Source: Campylobacterales bacterium (lineage in GTDB: Bacteria > Campylobacterota > Campylobacteria > Campylobacterales > Sulfurovaceae). Taken from it: a DNA stretch of 7,350 bases. Below the pieces are notes generated by a model. The model searched no databases, was not told the origin of the DNA, and worked only from the letters and a program-made list of their open reading frames with translations. Positions 1 to 6,654 of this stretch are shown in pieces (the stretch's first letter is position 1; each line of letters begins with the position of its first letter). Position numbers and translations under genes: made by a program. Where the stretch lies: assembly GCA_016937075.1 (NCBI GenBank), contig JAFGWQ010000075.1:1-7350 (forward strand), written 5' to 3'.

Positions 1-10
1 AAGGAATAAT

Positions 11-1390
11 ATGTGTGCCATTGTAGGAATTTATGGATCAGAAGACGCGGCAAAAAATGCTTATTACGCACTTTTTTCTATGCAACATCGCGGGCAGGAA
101 TCAAGCGGGATCAGTGCTGCTGACGGTAAAAAAATCAATTTAGTCAAAAAAAGAGGACTAGTAACCGATGTTTTTGATGAAGAAGCATTCAAAATACTCG
201 GTGGCACTTGTTGTGCTATCGGGCACAACCGTTACTCAACAGCAGGAAGTGACTCTATATTTGATGCTCAGCCTGTTTTTGCAAGATATAAATTAGGTGA
301 AATTTCTGTAGCCCACAATGGTAATTTAGTAAATAAAAACGAAGTAAGAAGCGAACTTATCGCCAAAGGTGCTATATTTCAAACGGGTATGGATACGGAA
401 AATATAGTTTATCTGATCGCCAAGAGTCAAAAAGATAAACTAGTTGACCGTATTAAAGATATGCTTACTAGAATTGAGGGTGCATATTGCCTAGTAATTC
501 AGAGTCGCTCAAAGATGTTTGTTATTCGCGATAGATTCGGTATCCGCCCTCTTAGTCTTGGCAGACTTCCTGACGGGGGATGGATAGTAGCTAGTGAAAC
601 ATGTGCTTTTGATCTACTTGGTGCGGCATTTATAAGAGATGTTCGCCCGGGAGAGATGCTTATATTTGACAAAAACAATAAAGAGCCTATATCTGAGCAA
701 GTTTTTGAACCTGATTTTCATCCTTGTGCATTTGAATATATATATTTTGCTAGGCCTGATTCTATTATTGACGGTACAAATGTATATGAGTCAAGACTTA
801 CAATGGGAAAACGTCTCGCTTATGAACAACCAGCAGATGTAGATCTAGTACTTCCTGTTCCAGATAGCGGGGTAGCGGCTGCTAGAGGATACGCCGAGGG
901 GCTTGGTGCGCCTTTTGAGATGGCGATAGTAAGAAATCACTATGTCGGTAGAACATTCATAGAACCGACTCAAGAGATAAGAGACCTCAAGGTCAAACTA
1001 AAACTCTCGCCTATTTCAAGCCTCATTAAAGGCAAAAAAATAGCCATTATAGATGATTCCTTGGTTAGAGGTACAACTTCTAAGCAAATTGTCAAAATGT
1101 TAAAAGATGCAGGTGCCAGTGAAGTACATATGCGTATCGCAGCACCTGAAATTAAATTTCCTTGTCGATATGGCATAGATACTCCTACACAAACCGAACT
1201 AATTTCGGCAAAATATACTCCAGAAGAAATTGCACAACAAATCGGTGCAGATTCTTTAGGGTTCTTATCCATAGAAGGACTTACGGAGTCACTCGGAAAC
1301 GAACGCAAATACTCTTTGGTTAGTTTTGATGGAAATTACTTCGCTGGAGGAAGTGCGCAAAGCCCAGGATGTAATGATTTGGATCTATAA
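11..1390 (+). CDS. purF: Amidophosphoribosyltransferase (glutamine PRPP amidotransferase)
   Basis: Catalyses the first committed step of purine synthesis in the cytosol: PRPP plus glutamine gives phosphoribosylamine. The N-terminal Ntn-hydrolase glutaminase domain (about residues 2-235) begins Met-Cys, so removal of Met exposes the nucleophile Cys2. GHNRYSTAG (71-79) and AHNGNL (101-106) are the expected glutaminase motifs. The C-terminal phosphoribosyltransferase domain carries the PRPP loop IIDDSLVRGTTS (about 346-357). The start is secure: AAGGA lies at 1-5, and no propeptide precedes Cys as it does in Bacillus PurF. Of the four cysteines that bind the 4Fe-4S cluster in Bacillus-type PurF, two appear conserved (Cys239 in PCAFEYIYFARPDS, Cys385 in PCRYGIDT), but the C-terminal CxxC position reads S435-L-V-S438. 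The enzyme probably carries no cluster. At 459 aa it is slightly short but complete. It is probably cotranscribed with the radical SAM gene 3 bp downstream. Confidence 0.97.
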   Translation: MCAIVGIYGSEDAAKNAYYALFSMQHRGQESSGISAADGKKINLVKKRGLVTDVFDEEAFKILGGTCCAIGHNRYSTAGSDSIFDAQPVFARYKLGEISVAHNGNLVNKNEVRSELIAKGAIFQTGMDTENIVYLIAKSQKDKLVDRIKDMLTRIEGAYCLVIQSRSKMFVIRDRFGIRPLSLGRLPDGGWIVASETCAFDLLGAAFIRDVRPGEMLIFDKNNKEPISEQVFEPDFHPCAFEYIYFARPDSIIDGTNVYESRLTMGKRLAYEQPADVDLVLPVPDSGVAAARGYAEGLGAPFEMAIVRNHYVGRTFIEPTQEIRDLKVKLKLSPISSLIKGKKIAIIDDSLVRGTTSKQIVKMLKDAGASEVHMRIAAPEIKFPCRYGIDTPTQTELISAKYTPEEIAQQIGADSLGFLSIEGLTESLGNERKYSLVSFDGNYFAGGSAQSPGCNDLDL

Positions 1391-1393
1391 TAA

Positions 1394-2350
1394 GTGAAGT
1401 TAAAAACTCTACCTACGTTTGGCCGCTATTTAAAAGCAAAGTTTGGCGCAAAAGTGGCAAAGATTCCTGTTGGCCTTAGCGGATTTACATGTCCAAATAT
1501 AGACGGTACGGTAGCAAAGGGTGGTTGCACATTTTGTCTAAATGAGTCATTCAGCCCAAATCTTGCCAAAGATGCAAAAATATTACTAAATATACAAAGC
1601 AAAACGAATCCGCTTTTAGAACAGCAGCTTCGCGAACTTGACTTGCAAATCCTAACTACTCAAAAAACATTGAAACAACAAGGTGTGAAGAAATTTCTGG
1701 TCTATTTTCAAGCATTTACCAATACTTATGCACCGTTTGAAACTCTGAAAACGCTTTATGATAAAGCACTTAGCTATCCTGATGTAATAGGGTTAAGCAT
1801 AGGAACAAGAAGTGACAGCGTAACAGATGAAGTTCTTGATTACTTGGCCCAGCTTAGTAAAACCAAAGAGATATGGATAGAATTTGGAGTCCAATCCGTA
1901 TTTGACGAAACTCTAGAAAAGATCAACCGCGGCCATGATGCTGCCAATGCCAAAGAAGCAATACTAAAAGCGAAGACAAAGGGTTTAAATGTTTGTGCCC
2001 ATCTTATTTTTGGCTTACCCGGCGAAAATCAAGAGATGATGTTAACTACCGCGAGAGAGGTTTACAATTGGGGTGTAGATGCTGTCAAATATCACCCTTT
2101 ATATGTAGTAAAAAACACTCTTTTGGCAAATCAATACAAAGCCGGAGAATTTATACCAATAACAAAAGAGGAGTATGCTGCTGTACTCATAAAAGCTCTT
2201 GAGATCAAACCGCCTCATATACTCATTCAAAGAATGACTGCCGGCATATCGGACGATACTTTGTTGGCTCCTGAGTGGTGTGGATGGAGTAAAAATGCTA
2301 TGGTTGCATATTTGAATAAAACACTATACCAAGCTGGCTGGAAGATATAA
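1394..2350 (+). CDS. YhcC/TIGR01212-family radical SAM protein
   Basis: Cytosolic radical SAM enzyme of the YhcC (TIGR01212) family, whose substrate is, as far as I know, not established. The N-terminus TFGRYLKAKFG (8-18) followed by FTCPNIDGTVAKGGCTFC (31-48) is diagnostic. The cluster cysteines are C33, C45 and C48, a spacing wider than the usual CX3CX2C. Further TIM-barrel motifs are SIGTRSD (135-141), EFGVQS (163-168) and HLIFGLPGE (203-211). The family is distantly related to the radical SAM part of Elp3. At 318 aa it is full length. The start is GTG: the reading frame is the same as purF, but two adjacent stop codons (1388-1393) precede the GTG, so translation cannot begin earlier. The Shine-Dalgarno is weak (GGAT at 1381-1384), which suggests coupling to purF translation. 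The 3' end abuts hisIE on the other strand and forms half of a terminator hairpin. Confidence 0.93.
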   Translation: MKLKTLPTFGRYLKAKFGAKVAKIPVGLSGFTCPNIDGTVAKGGCTFCLNESFSPNLAKDAKILLNIQSKTNPLLEQQLRELDLQILTTQKTLKQQGVKKFLVYFQAFTNTYAPFETLKTLYDKALSYPDVIGLSIGTRSDSVTDEVLDYLAQLSKTKEIWIEFGVQSVFDETLEKINRGHDAANAKEAILKAKTKGLNVCAHLIFGLPGENQEMMLTTAREVYNWGVDAVKYHPLYVVKNTLLANQYKAGEFIPITKEEYAAVLIKALEIKPPHILIQRMTAGISDDTLLAPEWCGWSKNAMVAYLNKTLYQAGWKI

Positions 2351-2373
2351 TTATCTTTCCCTGCTAGCTTTTT
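2331..2373 (+). terminator. Rho-independent-type terminator spanning two converging stop codons
   Basis: An imperfect inverted repeat runs from 2331 to 2370. The 5' arm is AAGCTGGCTGGAAGATA (2331-2347), the loop TAAT (2348-2351), and the 3' arm 2352-2370. By hand I count about 16 base pairs, including one G-U, with a one-base bulge at 2358 and a small internal loop (2339 against 2361-2362). On the + strand the stem runs into TTTTT (2369-2373) and then CTTCT, the usual U-tract of an intrinsic terminator. The minus direction has no T-tract after the stem, so it probably stops purF/radical SAM transcripts better than hisIE transcripts. Both stop codons (2348-2350 + and 2351-2353 -) lie in or beside the loop. 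Confidence 0.7.
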
Positions 2374-3013
2374 CTTCTATGCCGCTCATGCCAAATCTCC
2401 TAGCAAGCTCTTGTTTGACCCTGTCAGGCGATATCTCTCTATAGCCCAATCCTACAAGCGCATGATACAATAGATCAGCAGCTTCGTATATAACTTGCTC
2501 ATCACTTTCATCTGCAATTGCTATGCATAGCTCTTTGGCTTCTTCTATGATTTTTTCTTGGAGTAAAGCAGGGCTATCTAAGAGCATTTTTGTCCAAGAC
2601 TTTTTATTGCTACCTGATTTTCTCTCTAAGATGGTGTGATAAAGAGTATCAACTACACCGTATAGCGCATTGATATCTATTTCTTGATCCAGTATGATCT
2701 TTTCTTGTGTGATTGATGTAAAAAAGCAACTTTTGCGGCCTGTATGGCAAGCTACTCCGTTTTGTTTGACTTTGAGCAATATCGTATCATTGTCACAATC
2801 AAGCAATATGTCGACTATCTCTTGTGTATGATTGGAGCTTTCACCCTTTTTCCAAATGCGTTGTTTGCTGCGGCTGAAATAATGCGCAAATCCTGTGCTT
2901 TTGGTGAGCTCATATGCTTCTTCGTTCATATACGCCAACATCAGTACTTCATTGGTACCAGCCTCTTGGACAATCGCCGGTATTAGCTCTATTTTATTCC
3001 AATCAATATTCAT
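2351..3013 (-). CDS. hisIE: Bifunctional phosphoribosyl-AMP cyclohydrolase / phosphoribosyl-ATP pyrophosphatase
   Basis: Performs steps 2 and 3 of histidine synthesis: the HisE domain hydrolyses phosphoribosyl-ATP to phosphoribosyl-AMP, and the HisI domain opens its purine ring. HisI occupies about residues 1-105, with YFSRSKQRIWKKGESSNH (45-62), the metal-binding aspartates D72, D74 and D76, and the zinc cysteines C73, C89 and C96 (DCDND and ACHTGRKSCF). HisE occupies about 120-210, with the acidic helix KIIEEAKEL (154-162) and EAADLLYH (177-184). Both sets of active-site residues look intact, and 220 aa is normal for the fusion. It is the last gene of the leftward ilvE unit. The upstream gene's stop codon TAG overlaps its Shine-Dalgarno (TAGAGGA), 7 bp before the ATG, so translational coupling is likely. 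No other his genes are in the window. Confidence 0.97.
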   Translation of the reverse strand: MNIDWNKIELIPAIVQEAGTNEVLMLAYMNEEAYELTKSTGFAHYFSRSKQRIWKKGESSNHTQEIVDILLDCDNDTILLKVKQNGVACHTGRKSCFFTSITQEKIILDQEIDINALYGVVDTLYHTILERKSGSNKKSWTKMLLDSPALLQEKIIEEAKELCIAIADESDEQVIYEAADLLYHALVGLGYREISPDRVKQELARRFGMSGIEEKASRER

Positions 3014-3020
3014 AAATCCT

Positions 3021-4070
3021 CTATTGTTGTGTACTTATTTGTTGCTGTTTGTTATTTTTCATATCTACCCATATATTTGGCACCGCTCCGCCGGGAGTTA
3101 AGAATATTTGAGCATTTTTGTTTTCTTTGAGTGCTTCATTAAACTTGCCTTGAACTTTTATCTGCTCCATTTGAACCAATTGAGGGGAAAGTGAGCTTGC
3201 TATAACTTTATTTGCATTTGCTTGTGCTTCAGCTTCTATAGTGATCTTATCAGCCAACTGTTTTGCTTGCTCTTTTTGCTGTTCTGCTATGGTTACTTCT
3301 TGTTTGGCTATCTGAACTCTTTCTATCTGATCTTTGATTTTGACCGGAAGATCAATATTTCTAAGCTCCACTGACGAGATAAGAACAGGTGCACCTTGCA
3401 AACTATCTATTTTTGCTGTAATTTTAGCTTGGATAGATTTAGCTATCTCATTTCTCATCTCAGGGAGCTGTTCTGCAGGATATTGCCCCACTACATCTCG
3501 TACTACTTCTCTGACTTTGGAATTTATGATCTTTTCTTCCCAACTTGATCCCCATTTTTCTATAGTTTCAGGAGCAGTAGCAGCTCTAAGTTGATATTGT
3601 ACGGCTATATCAATAGCAACGGTCAATCCTCTTTTATCAAGCACTTGAATAGATGGATTTATCTTTACGCCGCCCTCGAATCCATCCGAGCTTGAACCGT
3701 ATTTTGTAGCCATGTTTTCGCCGACTGAGGAAGTCTCTTTATCACTATATGTAATAAGTCTTATTTTTGTATTTACAGGAATGATTTGCTCAAACATAGG
3801 TATATAAAAATGCAACCCCGGATTTAGAGGTTCCGGACTAAATTTACCAAATGTTACTTTGATTCCAACCTCGCCTGAATTTATGACAGTAAAAGGCCTA
3901 AATAACACAAGCAGTACTATTAAAGCACCTGCTACTATAGCCCATACCGGGATTTGTTTACCATCCCAAAAAGGGTTTTGCGGTAAATTAAATCCACCAT
4001 TATTATTATTGGAACTATTGCCTGATTCCGGCTTTTTCTTTTTAAAATAATCATTCATATCTGCTGGCAT
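3021..4070 (-). CDS. SPFH-domain, prohibitin-like membrane protein
   Basis: Single-pass inner-membrane protein of the prohibitin/HflC/stomatin superfamily. In order: a hydrophilic Asn- and Lys-rich N-terminus (1-38), one transmembrane segment (about 40-57, IPVWAIVAGALIVLLVLF), an SPFH domain (about 60-255, beginning INSGEVGIKVTFGKF with NPGLHFYIP), a Glu/Gln/Ala-rich predicted coiled coil (about 255-300), a prohibitin-like segment LSPQLVQMEQIKVQGKF, and a Gln-rich tail. Such proteins form large membrane rings and often modulate FtsH-type proteases or membrane domains; a specific role here is not known. HflK is absent from this window, and the sequence looks closer to prohibitin than to HflC. 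I chose the first ATG because AAGGGA precedes it just after the ilvE stop; Met5 (4058) has no comparable site. It sits between two amino acid biosynthesis genes, 17 bp after ilvE and 7 bp before hisIE. Confidence 0.9.
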   Translation of the reverse strand: MPADMNDYFKKKKPESGNSSNNNNGGFNLPQNPFWDGKQIPVWAIVAGALIVLLVLFRPFTVINSGEVGIKVTFGKFSPEPLNPGLHFYIPMFEQIIPVNTKIRLITYSDKETSSVGENMATKYGSSSDGFEGGVKINPSIQVLDKRGLTVAIDIAVQYQLRAATAPETIEKWGSSWEEKIINSKVREVVRDVVGQYPAEQLPEMRNEIAKSIQAKITAKIDSLQGAPVLISSVELRNIDLPVKIKDQIERVQIAKQEVTIAEQQKEQAKQLADKITIEAEAQANANKVIASSLSPQLVQMEQIKVQGKFNEALKENKNAQIFLTPGGAVPNIWVDMKNNKQQQISTQQ

Positions 4071-4087
4071 AAGTTAATTTTCCCTTT

Positions 4088-5005
4088 TTAAATATAAGTA
4101 AGATAATGTTCAAAGTCCGGATTTCTACCAAAAACTATATCAAAATATGCTGATTGTAATCTTTCTGTCATTTCGCCTCTGGCACCATTGCCAATAACTC
4201 TTGCATCAATAAGGCGAACAGGTGTTATCTCTGCTGCAGTTCCTGTCAAAAATGCTTCATCAGCTACATAAACTTCTTCTCTTGAAATTCTGCGTCGTTT
4301 GACTTTGATTCCCATTTTTTTAGCCATTTCGATTACCGTTTTTTGTGTAATTGATGCTAACGAATTATCGTTTGGAGGAGAAATAAGCACACCGTCTTTG
4401 ACCATAAAAAATGCTGCCCCGCTAGCCTCGGCTACGTAACCTTGATCGTCAAGAAGCAACGCCTCTTCATAACCGCAATCAATCGCTTCAAATTTTGCCA
4501 TTTGGCTATTTAGATAATTCGCGGTTGCTTTTGCTTTACCCATGCTAGATGTATTTGAAGGACGATTCATAGATACGATTTTAAGCTTGATACCTTTTTT
4601 CATCCCCTCTTCGCCTAGATATGCCCCCCACTCCCAAGCGGCAATTGCTGTAGTAACAGGAGCGTCTTTATGATAAACACCCATTACGCCATAACCCAAA
4701 AATGCAAATGGTCTGATATAAACATTGTCCCCTGTAAACTCATTTTTGCGAAGAAGTTCTACTTGTGCATCGTTTAACTCTTGTACAGTGTATGGAATAT
4801 TAAGATGTGTCATTTTGGCAGATTCGAGTAATCTTTTTGTGTGATCATTTAGACGAAAAATGGCATAACCTTTAGCAGTTTTATAAGCCTTTGTTCCTTC
4901 AATTACCCCATTACCGTAATGAAGGGTATGAGATAATACATGCGTAGTAGCTTCATGCCAAGGCTTAAATTCACCATTCATCCAAATATATTTTGCTTCA
5001 TTCAT
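4088..5005 (-). CDS. ilvE: Branched-chain amino acid aminotransferase
   Basis: PLP-dependent class IV aminotransferase that interconverts leucine, isoleucine and valine with their 2-keto acids, using glutamate/2-oxoglutarate; cytosolic and the last step of their synthesis. The fold-type IV hallmarks are present: HYGNGVIEGTKAY (29-41), FRLNDHTKRL (50-59), the PLP lysine in KAKATANYLNS (K159 by alignment to E. coli IlvE), EALLLDDQGYVAEASGAAFF, and the C-terminal TGTAAEITPV loop. At 305 aa it is the normal length. The TGTAAEITPV motif and overall similarity to E. coli IlvE favour IlvE over D-amino acid transaminase or aminodeoxychorismate lyase. The start is supported by GGGAG six bases before the ATG. 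It is the first gene of the leftward unit, with a good -10 box about 40 bp upstream. Confidence 0.96.
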   Translation of the reverse strand: MNEAKYIWMNGEFKPWHEATTHVLSHTLHYGNGVIEGTKAYKTAKGYAIFRLNDHTKRLLESAKMTHLNIPYTVQELNDAQVELLRKNEFTGDNVYIRPFAFLGYGVMGVYHKDAPVTTAIAAWEWGAYLGEEGMKKGIKLKIVSMNRPSNTSSMGKAKATANYLNSQMAKFEAIDCGYEEALLLDDQGYVAEASGAAFFMVKDGVLISPPNDNSLASITQKTVIEMAKKMGIKVKRRRISREEVYVADEAFLTGTAAEITPVRLIDARVIGNGARGEMTERLQSAYFDIVFGRNPDFEHYLTYI

Positions 5006-5041
5006 ATCGTGCTCCCAAAAATGTTTCTTTAAATTAGGGCG

Positions 5042-5070
5042 ATTATACCCAAAACATAGTTAAACATTGT
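5042..5070 (-). promoter_or_regulatory. Predicted sigma-70 type promoter for the ilvE unit
   Basis: Read on the minus strand, a perfect TATAAT lies at 5047-5042, preceded by TTTTGGG. The -35 region (about 5070-5065, ACAATG) matches the consensus poorly, which is common in Campylobacterota, where -35 boxes are weakly conserved. A start near 5035 would leave a leader of about 30 nt with the GGGAG ribosome site just before ilvE. No experimental support; assigned by eye. Confidence 0.6.
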
Positions 5071-5098
5071 GATACTTTTAATTACACTTGGATATAAT
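5068..5098 (+). promoter_or_regulatory. Predicted promoter for the aldehyde dehydrogenase gene
   Basis: A perfect TATAAT lies at 5093-5098. A partial -35 match, TTGTGA, lies at 5068-5073 with a rather long 19 bp spacer. The predicted start near 5105 leaves a leader of about 95 nt that holds two hairpins. Its upstream region overlaps the -35 region of the leftward ilvE promoter, so the two are back to back. Confidence 0.55.
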
Positions 5099-5112
5099 AA
5101 GATTAAATTAAT

Positions 5113-5168
5113 ACTCATTTTTGGCAATGCTAAAAATTGAGTCTCCGGCGTGATGGTCCTCACAGCCG
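5113..5168 (+). promoter_or_regulatory. Two consecutive hairpins in the aldehyde dehydrogenase leader
   Basis: Hairpin 1 (5113-5142) pairs ACTCATTTTTGGC with GCTAAAAATTGAGT, about 13 pairs including one G-U, with a bulge at 5137 and an AAT loop. Hairpin 2 (5146-5168) pairs CGGCGTGA with TCACAGCCG, eight pairs with a bulged A at 5164 and the loop TGGTCC. There is no T-tract directly after either, so they are not ordinary terminators. The short elements CTCC (5143-5146) and CCTC (5158-5161) could pair with the ribosome site GGAGG at 5190-5194. I do not recognise a known riboswitch class. Structure is hand-folded; a regulatory function is inference. Confidence 0.45.
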
Positions 5169-5189
5169 ATCGCTTTGAAATATTAATAT

Positions 5190-5203
5190 GGAGGTTTGAT
5201 GTG
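5190..5203 (+). promoter_or_regulatory. Ribosome binding site that fixes a GTG start
   Basis: GGAGG at 5190-5194 lies six bases before GTG at 5201-5203. This is the strongest Shine-Dalgarno in the window and moves the start of the aldehyde dehydrogenase 17 codons in from the longest open frame, whose GTG at 5150 lies inside hairpin 2 and has no ribosome site. An ATG at 5199 overlaps but is out of frame. Confidence 0.85.
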
Positions 5204-6628
5204 GCATTAATCAAAGAAGCCAAACTTTTTTTAGGCTCTAATGTAGAACATAAAAACAATTATACAGAACAAAAGAATCCTTTTAGCAAAGAGACGGTTT
5301 CAAAAGCTCCGATTTGTGACGCTTTTGATGCACAAAAAGCATTACAAATTGCTCTTAATGCAGCCAAGATAGCCAAAGACACTCCTCTGTATCAACGTAT
5401 AGCATGGCTAAATGATGTAGCAGATAAACTTGACCAACAAAGAGAAGAGTTTGCTATGATGATCACTCATGAAGTAGCAAAACCTATACATTTTTCTCGT
5501 ATAGAAGCTAGCAGATGCAGTGAGACTATTCGGCTCACGGCAATGGCTCTAGCCAATTTTGGCGGAGAGACGATACCTACAGATATCATGCCGAGCGGAC
5601 GCAAAACATTGTCATATTTCAAAAGGGTTCCGTGCGGAGTCGTAGTTTGTATCACTCCATTTAACTTCCCGCTCAATCTGATAGCTCACAAATTAGCTCC
5701 TGCTTTAGGAGCCGGCAATTGCGTGGTACTTAAACCCACACCCGAAGCTCCCGCATGTGCATCAATGCTGGCTGAGCTTTTTATAAATTCGAAATACGCG
5801 GTCAAAGATGCCTTGAGTGTAGTGTACGGAGATGCTGAAGTAGGTTCTGCATTGGTTAAAAGCCCGATTCCTAGAGTAGTGAGTTTTACTGGATCTGTAG
5901 GAGTAGGTCGCATCATATCCAATAATGCGGGGATTAAAAAAATAGCCTTAGAACTTGGTGGAAATGCTGCAACTTTTATAGATAAAAGTGCTGATATAGT
6001 CACAGCGGCAGCTCGTTGTGCATATGGTGCATTTTACAATAGCGGACAAGTTTGCATCTCTTTGCAGCGCATATATGTACACGAAGATATTTATGATGAA
6101 TTTGCAAATACAATTGCTATGGAAAGCAGCAAACTAAAAGTCGGTAGTCCTTATGAAAATGACACCTTTATGGGGCCGCTTATCAACGAAGATGCCAAAA
6201 CAAGAGCATTAAGCTGGGTAAACTCGGCAATAAAAGAAGGTGCTAGAGCAATAGCCGGAGGAGAGTTGAAAGACAATATATTCCCTCCGACAGTGATGGC
6301 CGATGTTACCGATGAGATGAATATAATCTGCGAAGAAGTATTTGCCCCTATCGTAAGCTTAGTAAAAGTACCAAACTATGAAACAGCTATAACTAAGATG
6401 AACAACTCTCCATATGGATTACAGTTTAGTATCTTCACCAATGACCTGCCTCTGGCACAAAGATTTATAGATGACAGCGAATCGGGCGGTGTTGTAATCA
6501 ATGAGATACCTACTTTGAGATTTGATGTGCAGCCGTATGGAGGTGTCAAACTATCTGGAATCGGAAGAGAAGGACCTAGATGGGCACTTGAAGAGTTCAC
6601 CGAGATAAAAAGTGTGTCCATTTACTAA
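5201..6628 (+). CDS. NAD(P)-dependent aldehyde dehydrogenase
   Basis: Cytosolic aldehyde dehydrogenase oxidising an aldehyde to an acid with NAD(P)+. With the GTG start at 5201 it has 475 aa, the usual length. Motifs, numbered from this start: PFNFPLN with the oxyanion Asn155, NCVVLKPTPEAP with Lys178, the cofactor loop FTGSVGVG (about 229-236), LELGGNA with the general base Glu251, SGQVCISLQR with the nucleophile Cys285, and EEVFAP. All key residues are present. The C-terminal stretch NEIPTLRFDVQPYGGVKLSGIGREGP resembles the lactaldehyde dehydrogenase / y4uC-like subgroup rather than betaine or succinate semialdehyde enzymes, but the substrate cannot be fixed from sequence. Cofactor preference is also uncertain. 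The upstream leader is long and structured. A DUF420 gene follows after 26 bp and may be cotranscribed; no metabolic link to it is evident. Confidence 0.93.
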   Translation: MALIKEAKLFLGSNVEHKNNYTEQKNPFSKETVSKAPICDAFDAQKALQIALNAAKIAKDTPLYQRIAWLNDVADKLDQQREEFAMMITHEVAKPIHFSRIEASRCSETIRLTAMALANFGGETIPTDIMPSGRKTLSYFKRVPCGVVVCITPFNFPLNLIAHKLAPALGAGNCVVLKPTPEAPACASMLAELFINSKYAVKDALSVVYGDAEVGSALVKSPIPRVVSFTGSVGVGRIISNNAGIKKIALELGGNAATFIDKSADIVTAAARCAYGAFYNSGQVCISLQRIYVHEDIYDEFANTIAMESSKLKVGSPYENDTFMGPLINEDAKTRALSWVNSAIKEGARAIAGGELKDNIFPPTVMADVTDEMNIICEEVFAPIVSLVKVPNYETAITKMNNSPYGLQFSIFTNDLPLAQRFIDDSESGGVVINEIPTLRFDVQPYGGVKLSGIGREGPRWALEEFTEIKSVSIY

Positions 6629-6654
6629 TTATAAATTAACACAAAGGATAAACA

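Noticed and set aside
970..1308. Open frame antisense to purF
   Set aside because: Shadow of a highly conserved coding region, with no ribosome site or recognisable product. The same applies to those inside hisIE, the SPFH gene and the aldehyde dehydrogenase.
4056..4058. Alternative start at Met5 of the SPFH protein
   Set aside because: No ribosome site precedes it, whereas the first ATG follows AAGGGA beside the ilvE stop; the choice changes only four residues.
5150..5200. Longer aldehyde dehydrogenase start at the GTG of 5150, adding 17 residues
   Set aside because: It lies inside hairpin 2, has no ribosome site, and the added residues do not resemble the N-terminus of the family; GTG at 5201 has GGAGG at ideal spacing.
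5113..5200. Known riboswitch or T-box in the aldehyde dehydrogenase leader
   Set aside because: I see none of the consensus elements I know for TPP, glycine, c-di-GMP, ZTP, guanidine or T-box RNAs; kept only as an unassigned structured leader.
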